Origin: Alphaproteobacteria bacterium
Lineage (GTDB): Bacteria; Pseudomonadota; Alphaproteobacteria; Micavibrionales; Micavibrionaceae
NCBI GenBank assembly: GCA_016794145.1
Contig: JAEUKP010000009.1
Coordinates: 51,391 to 115,390 of the forward strand
Direction of reading: 5' to 3'
DNA length: 64,000 nucleotides
Each line of letters starts with the position of its first letter. Position 1 is the stretch's first letter. Positions 26,028 to 35,028 of this stretch are shown in pieces. The notes beneath the pieces were generated by a model, which was given only the letters and a program-made list of their open reading frames with translations, had not been told where the DNA came from and did not search any database. The translations under genes and the position numbers were made by a program.

Positions 26028-26158
26028 CCCCGGCGCTCATGATCTTTTTCTGGTCATAGATTCACGGGCCACTCTCTGGCACATAACCTACTCTAGGGAG
26101 TGTCATCCATTAAACCAAAGTGGACTCTGTGGTAAAAAAGCGGAAGTCTCGTCACAAA

Positions 26159-26178
26159 ATCTGTCAATTGGTGACAGA
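26159..26178 (-). terminator. Probable terminator of the 26181 gene
   Basis: A 7-bp stem TCTGTCA (26160-26166) with TGACAGA (26172-26178) has a 5-nt loop and lies immediately downstream of the minus-strand gene. On that strand it is followed by TTTTGTG. Confidence 0.5.
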
Positions 26179-26180
26179 CC

Positions 26181-26474
26181 CTAGTTTATTACAAGGGTCA
26201 AAACAGGTTTATCAGGCACAACCTCCGCAAGCGATAAACTGGAAACAGCGGCTACGCGTTTCAATTGCATCAACATGTCACGATATTTTTCCCGATTCAC
26301 AGGACCTTGCGAATTCCGATCTGAATCAACAACTGCTTCAAATATAGTGCCAATTTCTTTGGCCAGGGTTTTCTTTTCTTCCAAAGAGTTATTGTTCGCC
26401 CTGCTTAAAAATTTTTCACATAGCCGATAAAAACGAGCCTGTTGAAGCACAGCCTCAACCCCTTTATCTGTCAT
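26181..26474 (-). CDS. Hypothetical helical protein (97 aa)
   Basis: The start is decided by a perfect AGGAGG site at 26481-26486, 6 nt before ATG 26474, so upstream in-frame codons are rejected. The 97-residue product is predominantly helical and charged (GVEAVLQQARFYRLCEKFL...), with no signal peptide and no recognised family. It is divergent from the HExxH protein gene across about 137 bp. Confidence 0.65.
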   Translation of the reverse strand: MTDKGVEAVLQQARFYRLCEKFLSRANNNSLEEKKTLAKEIGTIFEAVVDSDRNSQGPVNREKYRDMLMQLKRVAAVSSLSLAEVVPDKPVLTLVIN

Positions 26475-26611
26475 TACACACCTCCTACACAGTGAAATTA
26501 AATACCTGAATACGGGAGGAATACGCCTATCTTCCGGAAAATTCAAACTATTTTTCATTTGGGATTTTATTTAACATATTTTTAATAATTTTTCTGGAAA
26601 ATAAAGGCAAC

Positions 26612-27889
26612 ATGGGATTAAACCAACCGGCCAAATATCATCTTTCCCCCCAAACATCCAAAGATTATGAGGATGTTCTTCAGGCCGCCGCCCCCTATCT
26701 GCAAGGCTATGACGAAATTTATGTCATTACAGAAGCGGATATCAACGCCATTGGCCTCGACCAAAACTTAATGACAACACCCCCGAAGAAAAGCATGAGC
26801 ATGTTCGCGGAAGCCCTTTTTGGCCAAGGAGAGATCCTGAATAGACTAAAAAAGAATGGAGATAAAGATCCATTATCTGTATTAGAAAACCAGGCTGCCA
26901 GCCTCCTCGTCTCTCCAAATACAAGAGCATCCTTAGGGCCCTTTACACTTCCCATTCAAACCTTTGATAAGGGTGGAGTACCTTTCCGTGCGGGTTTTGT
27001 ATTTTTAATAGGCCCTCAACTGAACGAACCACTCCTTCTACCTAACGGAGCATCTATAGACGATCTTCTAAAATTTAGATCTCGTGATAACCTTTCTACA
27101 ACAGGTTTTATAAACAAAATCATCCTCGCCCATGAGTTGGGCCATTTGGATGAAAGACTCAGGAATGGAATAGAAAAATTAGGATCAAAGACAACAGAAA
27201 AAAAGAGTACTTTGCCTGAATCCAAAGATATAGCAAACGAAAGAAAGCGCCATCCTCAGGAAATTGCTGCCGACCATTTTACCTTCAACACCCTTCCACG
27301 CGCATCAGACTATGATACCGCGACGGCCCAGAAAATTATCGCCCTCTTTCGTGTGCATCGCGTTCTCTCAGGCGTATGGGACATGGTTGCGTCCATTCCT
27401 GAAGCTCATTTTACAGAGCCCTTTTTGCCGCATGGTGCGCTGGAAAACAACAGCTATGATGACCTGTTACAGGTTTCCACAAATTTAAAAGGGCCAAAGG
27501 ATGGGGCTTTCGCAGAACTCCTCCGTGAAACTCTGGAAGACATCACCCACCAACGCCCTGACTCGGAAGGACTTCAAGCCTGCATCAACACTGCTCAAGA
27601 AATGAAGTCCGCATCCCAAAAGTTTAAGTTACAGCCCACCGCTGTTCTTGAAAGTTTTGAGAATTGTGCAATAAATTCTTATAACACGCGTACCCTGATT
27701 ATCCAAAAAATGTTATCACGCACCCCCGAAGGCACATTGGATCACCAATTATTGAGCCTCTATCTTGAAGCCGATAGCCAATTACGTGATATTCTCAATG
27801 GGAAACCACTTCCACCTGCCCCCGTTGAAGAAAGAAGTACAACAGCGCCGGTTCCATTCCGCCATTTTTCGTTAGACAGTAATTTCTAG
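26612..27889 (+). CDS. Putative zinc metallopeptidase (HExxH), unknown family
   Basis: A 425-residue protein with AHELGHLDE, giving H174-E175-x-x-H178. A downstream EIAADHF segment (E217, D221) could supply the third zinc ligand, as in gluzincin-type peptidases. There is no signal peptide or transmembrane helix, so it is probably cytoplasmic. The C-terminal 150 residues are helical and of unknown role. It overlaps the 3' end of the convergent HisG-like gene by 18 bp. No closer family recognised. Confidence 0.6.
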   Translation: MGLNQPAKYHLSPQTSKDYEDVLQAAAPYLQGYDEIYVITEADINAIGLDQNLMTTPPKKSMSMFAEALFGQGEILNRLKKNGDKDPLSVLENQAASLLVSPNTRASLGPFTLPIQTFDKGGVPFRAGFVFLIGPQLNEPLLLPNGASIDDLLKFRSRDNLSTTGFINKIILAHELGHLDERLRNGIEKLGSKTTEKKSTLPESKDIANERKRHPQEIAADHFTFNTLPRASDYDTATAQKIIALFRVHRVLSGVWDMVASIPEAHFTEPFLPHGALENNSYDDLLQVSTNLKGPKDGAFAELLRETLEDITHQRPDSEGLQACINTAQEMKSASQKFKLQPTAVLESFENCAINSYNTRTLIIQKMLSRTPEGTLDHQLLSLYLEADSQLRDILNGKPLPPAPVEERSTTAPVPFRHFSLDSNF

Positions 27890-28519
27890 CTCTGGAACTG
27901 GTAAAAAACGGGATATCATAGTCTTGATATTCTTAGAGGCTGTTGATGCCGTATAGAGCCCAATGAGGGGAGCCCCCATCTCGACAAGGCTTTCCAGTCC
28001 TAGTTCCCGCAAAGAATCGGCATCCCAAATATCCAGAATGGCATCAGATGACATGCGTACGATCGGCATATCGACCTCATCATCCAGAACAAGAATGTCT
28101 CTGGGGCGAACATCATCCGCCTTTAACCATGTCTGAAGCAAGGATGGATAAGACGTTGCAATTTTCAACCCATCGAGTCGGGTAATATCGGTCGCATAGC
28201 AGTCAATGTGACTACGTGGAACGGCCAGAGATATCCCGCAATTATCCACCAAAATGGAGGTTTCCAATACGACCGAAGATGATACATCCGATGACACGCG
28301 GGCAACATCCATAAAAGCGGCCTGAATGCCGCCGCACTCCAAAAGAAGTCCAGATGTCGCCGCGTTTTCAAAGATAACCTGCAACGAAGAGCAGCACCAA
28401 TCTCCGGAAGAAGTTAAACAATTTGTCCGGGCATTAAATATAAAACCAGCCTCTCTCAGATAATTAAGGGCAGCGGCTTTAAGATTTTTTTGCTTCGGAA
28501 GGGCAATTATCGATTTCAT
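27872..28519 (-). CDS. Degenerate HisG-like (ATP phosphoribosyltransferase fold) protein
   Basis: About 215 residues (ATG 28519; GTG 28522 also in frame). The order of segments follows HisG: an N-terminal IALPKQK..KAAALNYLREAGF helix, ISLAVPRS, GLKIATSYPSLLQTWL, and SDAILDIWDADSLRELGLESLVEM. In true HisG that last segment reads DAIvDlvsTGtTLraNgL and contains the PRPP-binding loop. Here the TGTT loop is replaced by WDADS, so catalysis as such is doubtful. No other histidine genes are nearby. It may be a divergent regulator or a repurposed periplasmic-binding-like fold. Confidence 0.55.
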   Translation of the reverse strand: MKSIIALPKQKNLKAAALNYLREAGFIFNARTNCLTSSGDWCCSSLQVIFENAATSGLLLECGGIQAAFMDVARVSSDVSSSVVLETSILVDNCGISLAVPRSHIDCYATDITRLDGLKIATSYPSLLQTWLKADDVRPRDILVLDDEVDMPIVRMSSDAILDIWDADSLRELGLESLVEMGAPLIGLYTASTASKNIKTMISRFLPVPELEITV

Positions 28520-28588
28520 CACATTTTTCTCTTCTTTATGATTAATGTGTTAGCATGATAATACAGTAATGTCAATAGGGATGGACTT

Positions 28589-29617
28589 ATGCATGCGGCC
28601 CTCTTAAAATGTAGACACAAAACACGCCACCTCCTGCAGGATACATCACTCATGCCCTTACACTCCACCTCTTCTATCTTTCTTCCGCGCATTGCCAATG
28701 GCCAGACCATCGGGGTTATGGCCCCGTCTAGCGCCATTGTACCCGAACGTTTTGAGGCTGGACTGAGCATTTTAAAACAACGAGGCTTTCATGTGGTCAT
28801 CCACCCACAAACCTATCTGGGCGTGGAAACAGGCAGCCAGCTCTGCGGATCGCCAGCCCAGAAAGCAGCCGCCTTTATGGAGTTATGGACCGACCCAAAG
28901 ATTGATGTCATTATGGCCGCAGGGGGCGGTAATTTTTCATCACAATTCTTACATCTCCTTGATTTTGATAAGATTGCGTCTTCCCCAAAAACAGTATCGG
29001 GTTACAGCGATACAACGGCCCTCCTGAGCGCGCTCTATACAAAAACGCGTATTGGAGGTTTTTTTGGCCCGACAATTCAAAACCTCTCCCATAACGGACA
29101 TCTGGATCAGGTTTTCGCCCTGTATGCTGCTGCCGATTCCATACGCATCCCGCTGACCGGTGCCAAGATCATTACATCCGCTCGTCAATGCCCCCCCGCA
29201 CCAGTCTTTGCCGCAACCCTATCTGTTTTGCTATCCCTCGCTGGAACCCCTTACTTTCCCGATCTATCAGGACATATTCTTATTCTGGAGGATATTGGAG
29301 ATGAACTCAGTCGTATTGACCGTGCTCTGTGGCAACTCGGGCAGATTGTTCCCTTTTCTGCCCTTGCCGGATTAATCTTTGGCCAATTCCTGAATATGAC
29401 AGACACAGGCCGACCACTGGGGTTTGATTGGGATGGGATTATACGAAAACACACACATGAACTGAATTGTCCCATCCTGACCAATGCGCCGATCGGGCAT
29501 GGGCGGGATCTCTTTCCTGTGCCATTGGGACGATTTGCAAGCATTGACTTTGGTCTGGATTCTAGAACTCCGGACTTGATTTTTGAGGGAATTTCTTATA
29601 AACCAACGACATTATAA
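28589..29617 (+). CDS. ldcA: LD-carboxypeptidase (peptidase S66)
   Basis: S66-family serine peptidase that removes the terminal D-Ala from cytoplasmic muropeptide tetrapeptides during murein recycling; MccF-like immunity relatives share the fold. GVMAPSS begins the domain. The nucleophile elbow VSGYSDTT places Ser140, and the Glu and His of the triad fit LEDIGDELSRIDRAL and PIGHGRDLFPVPLG. An in-frame ATG at 28652 (MPLHST) would remove 21 poorly conserved residues and is a plausible alternative start. 342 residues as drawn. Confidence 0.88.
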   Translation: MHAALLKCRHKTRHLLQDTSLMPLHSTSSIFLPRIANGQTIGVMAPSSAIVPERFEAGLSILKQRGFHVVIHPQTYLGVETGSQLCGSPAQKAAAFMELWTDPKIDVIMAAGGGNFSSQFLHLLDFDKIASSPKTVSGYSDTTALLSALYTKTRIGGFFGPTIQNLSHNGHLDQVFALYAAADSIRIPLTGAKIITSARQCPPAPVFAATLSVLLSLAGTPYFPDLSGHILILEDIGDELSRIDRALWQLGQIVPFSALAGLIFGQFLNMTDTGRPLGFDWDGIIRKHTHELNCPILTNAPIGHGRDLFPVPLGRFASIDFGLDSRTPDLIFEGISYKPTTL

Positions 29618-29635
29618 AGCAATGAGGTTTTTATC

Positions 29636-29974
29636 ATGACATTCGTGGTTACCGACATCTGTATCAAATGCAAATACACGGATTGCGTTGAGGTTTGTCC
29701 TGTAGATTGCTTTTACGAAGGCGAAAATACTCTCGTCATTCATCCAGATGAATGCATTGACTGTGGTGTCTGTGAGCCGGAATGCCCTATTGAGGCAATT
29801 GTACCAGATACACATCCGTCAGGGCAGGAGTATCTTGAAATGAATCGTAAATACTCAATGGAATGGCCCGTTATTACACGAAAAAAAGATCCATTGCCTG
29901 AAGCTGAAAAATTCAAATCAGTGAAGAATAAATTTAAAGACTGGTTCTCGCCGAAAGCTGGTGAAGGCGACTAA
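29636..29974 (+). CDS. fdxA: Ferredoxin FdxA (3Fe-4S/4Fe-4S)
   Basis: A 112-residue seven-iron ferredoxin. Cysteines C9, C17, C21, C40, C43, C46 and C50 bind one [3Fe-4S] and one [4Fe-4S] cluster, and the [22 protein letters not shown] start is typical of alphaproteobacterial FdxA. It is a cytoplasmic electron carrier, often near carD or RNA genes in alphaproteobacteria. Here it follows ldcA by 18 bp and is closed by a terminator. Confidence 0.96.
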   Translation: MTFVVTDICIKCKYTDCVEVCPVDCFYEGENTLVIHPDECIDCGVCEPECPIEAIVPDTHPSGQEYLEMNRKYSMEWPVITRKKDPLPEAEKFKSVKNKFKDWFSPKAGEGD

Positions 29975-29981
29975 TGACCCC

Positions 29982-30015
29982 GGGATCAAAACTGATCTCT
30001 AGCTTTTTCTTTTAT
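29982..30015 (+). terminator. Intrinsic terminator of fdxA
   Basis: GGGATCA (29982-29988) pairs with TGATCTC (29993-29999) around an AAAC loop and is followed by CTTTTTCTTTT. It lies directly after the fdxA stop and before the convergent pth gene. Confidence 0.65.
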
Positions 30016-30017
30016 CT

Positions 30018-30608
30018 CTATTTATCCTTATTTTGGTATGCCTGCGATGCAAGCGCAATGTTGTTTAAAAAGCGTGCGTCATCAGACTTTAAAATCAGTG
30101 GAATTTCTTTTGCAACGATGTTCAGAAGATCTGATACCCATAGGGAGTCATCTTTTGAAAAATTACCAAGAACATATCCATGAACACGGTCTTTATCCCC
30201 CGGATGGCCGATTCCCAGTCGTATGCGTTTGTAATTCGGATCACCCAAATGGGAATCCATCGACCGCAATCCGTTATGTCCTGCTGCTCCCCCGCCTACT
30301 TTAATTTTAACCTTACCGGGGGCAAGATCTAATTCATCATGAAATGTAATAATATGACTGGTTGGAATTTTATAAAAAGAGGAAACAGCAGAAACAGACC
30401 GACCTGATTCATTCATATAAGTTTGAGGCTTTAAAAGGATCACTTTTTCTCCGGCAATAGTGCCTTCGGAATAGTCCCCCTGATATTTCTTTTTAAAGCT
30501 CTTAAATCCGTACATATGGGCAATAGAGTCAACCGCCATAAATCCAATGTTATGACGGTTGCGTTCATATTCCGACCCAGGATTTCCTAAACCAACAAAT
30601 AGCCACAT
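30018..30608 (-). CDS. pth: Peptidyl-tRNA hydrolase
   Basis: Pth frees tRNA from peptidyl-tRNA dropped by stalled ribosomes. The 196-residue protein has FVGLGNPGSEYERNRHNIGF with the catalytic His, YMNESGRSV, FHDELDLAPGKVK and the GGGAAGHNGLRSM block. The usual neighbour rplY is not present; the gene lies between fdxA (convergent) and a SulP transporter. Confidence 0.96.
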   Translation of the reverse strand: MWLFVGLGNPGSEYERNRHNIGFMAVDSIAHMYGFKSFKKKYQGDYSEGTIAGEKVILLKPQTYMNESGRSVSAVSSFYKIPTSHIITFHDELDLAPGKVKIKVGGGAAGHNGLRSMDSHLGDPNYKRIRLGIGHPGDKDRVHGYVLGNFSKDDSLWVSDLLNIVAKEIPLILKSDDARFLNNIALASQAYQNKDK

Positions 30609-30632
30609 AATTCAATCTATAAAGATGTTTAC

Positions 30633-30659
30633 AAAACAGTGCTATAGGAAATCTGTTTT
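30633..30659 (-). terminator. Possible terminator of the SulP gene
   Basis: AAAACAG (30633-30639) and CTGTTTT (30653-30659) form an AT-rich 7-bp stem just after the minus-strand SulP stop and are followed on that strand by TTTTGT. The stem is weak. Confidence 0.4.
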
Positions 30660-32366
30660 CTAATCAACTTTACTTTTGGCAACAGCTTCGGGGAAACTAT
30701 CAACAAAAAGATAATCATCTCCGGATCCGCTGAGGATTCCCATGCGGTTGAGAATTTTCATCGGACGACGTTGAACGCCACAGAACACCAAGAAAATATT
30801 CCGTTTCTTGCACCGCCCGATAAAGGTATGCAAGGCAGCCTCACCACTGGAGTCAATCAGCGGCACGTGCTGCATATCCAGAATGATAGTCCGTGGCACA
30901 GGGTTTAACTGTTCCAACAAATCCAACAACTGGGTCGATACACCGAAGAAGAGAGGCCCACGGAAGGCGTAGGATTCAACCCCGACAGGCAACGTGATAT
31001 GACCATGATGCGCGCCTTTGGATTGGATATCCGTGACATCTCCGTCAACGAAATGTTGGTGGGTTTCCAATTCCACGACTTTGGTCATCTGGTGCATAAA
31101 GATCAAGGCGGACAACACAACCCCGACTTCAATCGCAACCGTCAGATCAACAGCCACGGTCAGGAAGAAGGTCAGCAACATGACGATCCGTTCGCCTTTT
31201 TGGGCTTTCATCAGGTGTTTGACTTTTTCCTGTTCCGACATATTCCACGCAACAATCACCAGAATAGCGGCCAAAGATGCCAACGGGATGTAACTTGCCA
31301 AAGGTGCCAGGAACATCATCGCCAACAGAATAAAGACAGCATGCATAATCCCGGAGACCGGAGATTTAGCACCCGACCGGATATTGGTCACGGTCCGCGC
31401 AATCGCACCGGTCGCAGGCATCCCACCAAAGAAAGCCGAGGCCATATTGGCAACACCTTGACCAACCAATTCACAATTCGAACGGTGGCGACGGTCAATC
31501 ATCCCGTCTGCGACAACCGCCGACAACAAGGACTCAATCCCTGCCAGAAAGGCAATGGTAAAGGCACTGGGGAATAATTCCTTCATGCGTTCCAGCGTAA
31601 TGCCTTCGGGCACATGTGGGATTGGCAAGGTGTGTGGCAATTCACCAAACACAGAACCAATGGTCGCAACATTCAACCCCAATCCCATTACAACCAACGA
31701 ACCAACCAGAACCGACATCAAGAAAGCCGGAACCGAAGGGGCATATTTCCGCAACAACACAATCAACAACAAACACCCAGCCGACAAAGCCGTCGTAGAT
31801 GGATTAAAGGTATCCTTGACGTTCCAGAACAATGTCCATTTCTGGATAAAATCACCGGGCACTTTTTCAATTTGCAAGCCGAACAAGTCACGGATTTGGC
31901 TCGAGAAAATAATCACGGCAATCCCTGCGGTAAAGCCGGTAATCACCGGATGCGGAATGTATTTGATAATGGTTCCAAGACGCGCAAATCCGGCGATCAA
32001 CAACATGACGCCCGCCATCAATGTCGCAAGGACAAGCCCGTCATACCCATGCGCCGCAATCACGTTAAAGACAACGACCACAAAAGCCCCTGTTGGCCCA
32101 CCGATCTGCACACGACTTCCACCCAGGGCCGAAATCAGGAAACCGGCAATCACAGCAGTAATCAGACCTTTATCCGGTGTTGTTCCAGATGCAATTCCCA
32201 ACGCCATCGCCAAAGGAATGGCCACAATTGCGACCGTTAAACCCGCCAAAACATCGGCACGAAAGGTCTTAAAATTATAGCCTTCCTTTAAAACGGTAAC
32301 CAGTTTGGGAACAAACATTTCCCACCATGGGGCCGTTACTTTTGAAGAAGTCATGTTAGAACTCAT
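30660..32366 (-). CDS. SulP/SLC26 family anion permease with STAS domain
   Basis: A 568-residue inner-membrane transporter. The N-terminal core starts FRADVLAGLTVAIVAIPLAMALGIASG and includes GPTGAFVVVV and the FFGGMPATGAIARTVTNI signature. It has about 12-14 membrane segments and ends in a cytoplasmic STAS domain (about residues 460-560, LDMQHVPLIDSSGEAALHTF). Bacterial members carry sulfate, bicarbonate or dicarboxylates; the substrate cannot be told from the sequence. No carbonic anhydrase or sulfate-assimilation gene is adjacent. Confidence 0.92.
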   Translation of the reverse strand: MSSNMTSSKVTAPWWEMFVPKLVTVLKEGYNFKTFRADVLAGLTVAIVAIPLAMALGIASGTTPDKGLITAVIAGFLISALGGSRVQIGGPTGAFVVVVFNVIAAHGYDGLVLATLMAGVMLLIAGFARLGTIIKYIPHPVITGFTAGIAVIIFSSQIRDLFGLQIEKVPGDFIQKWTLFWNVKDTFNPSTTALSAGCLLLIVLLRKYAPSVPAFLMSVLVGSLVVMGLGLNVATIGSVFGELPHTLPIPHVPEGITLERMKELFPSAFTIAFLAGIESLLSAVVADGMIDRRHRSNCELVGQGVANMASAFFGGMPATGAIARTVTNIRSGAKSPVSGIMHAVFILLAMMFLAPLASYIPLASLAAILVIVAWNMSEQEKVKHLMKAQKGERIVMLLTFFLTVAVDLTVAIEVGVVLSALIFMHQMTKVVELETHQHFVDGDVTDIQSKGAHHGHITLPVGVESYAFRGPLFFGVSTQLLDLLEQLNPVPRTIILDMQHVPLIDSSGEAALHTFIGRCKKRNIFLVFCGVQRRPMKILNRMGILSGSGDDYLFVDSFPEAVAKSKVD

Positions 32367-32554
32367 CGGTTGAAGGATTTCTATTTATACACGTGTTATA
32401 TATGTGAGGTGTGTCTAACCGTCGTCCTATAATTTGCCATGACTTAAGTCAATTTTTATTACGATTTATTGAAATTTTATAAGGCACACACCCACTCCCT
32501 GCACTCAACATGCCCCAACACGAGCACGTGAGTGATCTTTGGGCTCGAGCCAGA

Positions 32555-33724
32555 CTAGTTTGACAAAGGTTCTGTGCCTTTGCTTAAAAGTGCGAGATAT
32601 TGATCGTAAACAAAAATTTTATGCCTATCTTTTCCCGTCACTTCTTTGACAATTTTCAGGCTTTCAAGAACGGCAAGGCTACGCAAGATTGTCGGTAAAG
32701 AAAGCTTCGTGGTCTCTTTGATGCGCGTTGTATTTACAATTGGGTGTTGTTGTAAATATCCATGTATCGTGAAAATGGCCGCTGTTGATTTTCCCGAATT
32801 TGAAATTGCAGCGCGATCTTTCGAAAAAAGAGCAACAATGGATTGGGCTGTTTCCGTAGCTTGCTGAGCCGTTTCAATAACACCGGTCAAAAAGAATTTG
32901 ATCCATGCCTCCCAATCTCCATTTTGACGAACAGATTGGAGATGGCCATAATAAAGGTCACGGTTGGATTTCAAATACAAACTTAGATACAAAAGAGGCT
33001 GTTTCAGGATTCCTTCAACACACAGAATAAATGTAATAAGCAGGCGGCCCAAACGACCATTACCATCTAAAAAGGGATGGATTGTTTCAAATTGAACATG
33101 CGCCAACGCGGCCTTAATTAAAATTGGCAAATGCCTTGTTTCATCATGCAAAAACTTCTCTAAATTACCCAAGCCTTCCATGATGTACTCTGGAGGTGGA
33201 GGAACAAAGTGTGCATTGCCTGGCCGCGATCCACCAATCCAGTTTTGAGAGCTTCTAAATTCTCCGGGCTGTTTGTTTCCCCCGCGTGCATTATTCATTA
33301 AATGGGCATGTATTTCCTTGATCAACCGCAATGACAACGGGAATTCTTTTACGCGCTCCAAACCATAATTCATTGCGGTCACATAACAAGAAACCTCGGT
33401 AACATCATCCAAAGGGACTCCTGGAGCTTCCTGCGATTCAAAGAGCAACAAATCAGATAGAGAGGATTGAGTCCCTTCAATTTGAGAAGATAAAACAGCT
33501 TCCTTCCGGATATACATGTACAAAAACAAGGATGAATCCGGAAGAACCATACTCATTCCATCCAAACGCCCAATGGCAGTGTTGGCTTGGTCCAACAATG
33601 GATAGAGAGCCTCCATATCTAATCCTGGATTTGGTGGCAACAGCTGGGGAACATAAGCATTATAGCTTTCTCCGCCCACTACAGAGCTTTTGACGTATCT
33701 TCCAACCCTTTGTTTTTTATCCAT
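32555..33724 (-). CDS. Fic-family AMP-transferase, class II with N-terminal inhibitory helix
   Basis: A 389-residue Fic protein. The catalytic motif is HPFLDGNGRLGRLL. The N-terminal region contains SSQIEG, matching the (S/T)xxxE(G/N) inhibitory helix of class II Fic proteins, whose Glu blocks ATP binding. The last 90 residues look like a winged helix (TTRIKETTKLSLPTILRSLAVLES). Fic enzymes usually AMPylate hydroxyl side chains. No antitoxin gene adjoins it, in line with self-inhibition. Two 36-bp direct repeats lie upstream and could be its operator. Confidence 0.9.
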   Translation of the reverse strand: MDKKQRVGRYVKSSVVGGESYNAYVPQLLPPNPGLDMEALYPLLDQANTAIGRLDGMSMVLPDSSLFLYMYIRKEAVLSSQIEGTQSSLSDLLLFESQEAPGVPLDDVTEVSCYVTAMNYGLERVKEFPLSLRLIKEIHAHLMNNARGGNKQPGEFRSSQNWIGGSRPGNAHFVPPPPEYIMEGLGNLEKFLHDETRHLPILIKAALAHVQFETIHPFLDGNGRLGRLLITFILCVEGILKQPLLYLSLYLKSNRDLYYGHLQSVRQNGDWEAWIKFFLTGVIETAQQATETAQSIVALFSKDRAAISNSGKSTAAIFTIHGYLQQHPIVNTTRIKETTKLSLPTILRSLAVLESLKIVKEVTGKDRHKIFVYDQYLALLSKGTEPLSN

Positions 33725-33754
33725 TTTTTCCTCAACTAACGAATAGCAGCTTTT

Positions 33755-33860
33755 ATGTTAGCTAAAAACATTTAACTCACATCCACGAAACATACAACCC
33801 ATTAAGTAACAAAAACATCAAAAAATGTTAGATAAGTCAGAACAACTCACATCCGTGAAA
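33755..33860. repeat. Two imperfect 36-bp direct repeats upstream of fic
   Basis: 33755-33790 and 33825-33860 both begin ATGTTAG and share AACTCACATCC followed by GAAA. The copies are exactly 70 bp apart and lie 31-136 bp upstream of the fic start. A CTAAC/GTTAG inverted pair also lies near 33736-33760. Confidence 0.6.
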
Positions 33861-33876
33861 GCAGGAGTGAAAGCCC

Positions 33877-35028
33877 CTATTTTGAAAAAACGCCCACCAT
33901 TTCGACATGGGAGGTATAAAGGAACTGGTCAAAAATCTGGAGCGATTGCAACCGATAGCCGCCATCCCGCAAGAGCTTGGCATCCCGCGCAAACGTTGCC
34001 GGATTGCACGAGACCCCGATCACCAAAGGCACATCCGATTTGGCCAATTTCTGGCATTGCTCTTTGGCTCCGGCACGCGGCGGATCAAAAATAACGGCTT
34101 TATAGGACCGCATTTCCCGTACGCTCATCGGTTCTTTGAACAAATCCCGTGCCTCGGCCGTAAAGCGTGTGTGGCCTTTGGCCGCATTTTTTAAGGAATT
34201 CGCCATGCCAAAATCGCCTTCGACCGCATGAACCGCACATTTTTCCAGGACTCGTCCGGCAAACGTGCCACATCCGGAAAACAAATCCAGCACCGCATCT
34301 TTTTTCGACACTTTTCCCAAAGCCGCCATCACCGCCGCGGACAAGGCGTCCTCCCCCTCTGCCGAAGGTTGCAGGAAAGCCCCCGCAGAAATTTCGACCT
34401 TTAACGCACCGGATGTTTTGGTCATTTTGTCCAATGCGATTTGTGTCACAGGTTGGGAATGATCGGTTTCTTTGAAACTGACGCGGCGAATATCACAGGC
34501 TTCGGCCAAAGCGGCCACCAAAGATGTTTGTTTTGCCCCTAATTTGGCATCATCCCGCTCCGCAAGGCCCGAGATAACACAATCGACAGCGCCGCCATCC
34601 GCTTCCTGCAACAGGATATCCACCTGCACCCCTTTTGGCAGCAAGGGCGGCAAGACATCCGGCAGTTTCTTATATATTTTATCCAGAACCGGCGTCAGCA
34701 ATAAACAGGAGTCCACAGGAGCAATCGTATGTTCATGATACCGGTGAAATCCCAGAATCAAGCCCTGTTCGCCATCACGCAGAGCCGAAATCGCCACGCG
34801 GCGGCGCGTGCCGGCCCCAATCCACACAGGCGGCAACCACACATCCGGTACAATTCCATTGTGATCCATCACATCGCGCACGGATGTTTCTTTCCACGTT
34901 TGGTACGCATCCGGTGCGACATGTTGAAACTGGCACGCCCCACAGTCTTCAAAAAAAGGACATGGGGGGGATAAAGGGGGCGATATCAGAGACTCGGCAG
35001 GAAAACTTGGTTCGGCTAATCTGGTCAT
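33877..35028 (-). CDS. rlmD: TrmA/RlmD-type RNA (uracil-5-)-methyltransferase
   Basis: A 383-residue SAM-dependent RNA m5U methyltransferase. The iron-sulfur cysteines begin CPFFEDCGACQFQHV (C23, C29, C32). The SAM region is VLDLFSGCGTFAGRVLE, and the catalytic stretch FDPPRAGAKEQ...GVSCNPATFARD holds the nucleophilic Cys. The usual N-terminal TRAM domain is absent: the Fe-S motif starts at residue 23. The start codon overlaps the ribBA stop by 4 bp, so it is the last gene of the rpiB-to-rib operon. 23S rRNA U1939 is the likely target, but the exact site cannot be told. Confidence 0.83.
   Translation of the reverse strand: MTRLAEPSFPAESLISPPLSPPCPFFEDCGACQFQHVAPDAYQTWKETSVRDVMDHNGIVPDVWLPPVWIGAGTRRRVAISALRDGEQGLILGFHRYHEHTIAPVDSCLLLTPVLDKIYKKLPDVLPPLLPKGVQVDILLQEADGGAVDCVISGLAERDDAKLGAKQTSLVAALAEACDIRRVSFKETDHSQPVTQIALDKMTKTSGALKVEISAGAFLQPSAEGEDALSAAVMAALGKVSKKDAVLDLFSGCGTFAGRVLEKCAVHAVEGDFGMANSLKNAAKGHTRFTAEARDLFKEPMSVREMRSYKAVIFDPPRAGAKEQCQKLAKSDVPLVIGVSCNPATFARDAKLLRDGGYRLQSLQIFDQFLYTSHVEMVGVFSK

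Noticed and set aside
30999..31577. Plus-strand frame of 192 codons rich in His/Arg/Gln
   Set aside because: Antisense to the SulP transporter; no motif, no ribosome site.
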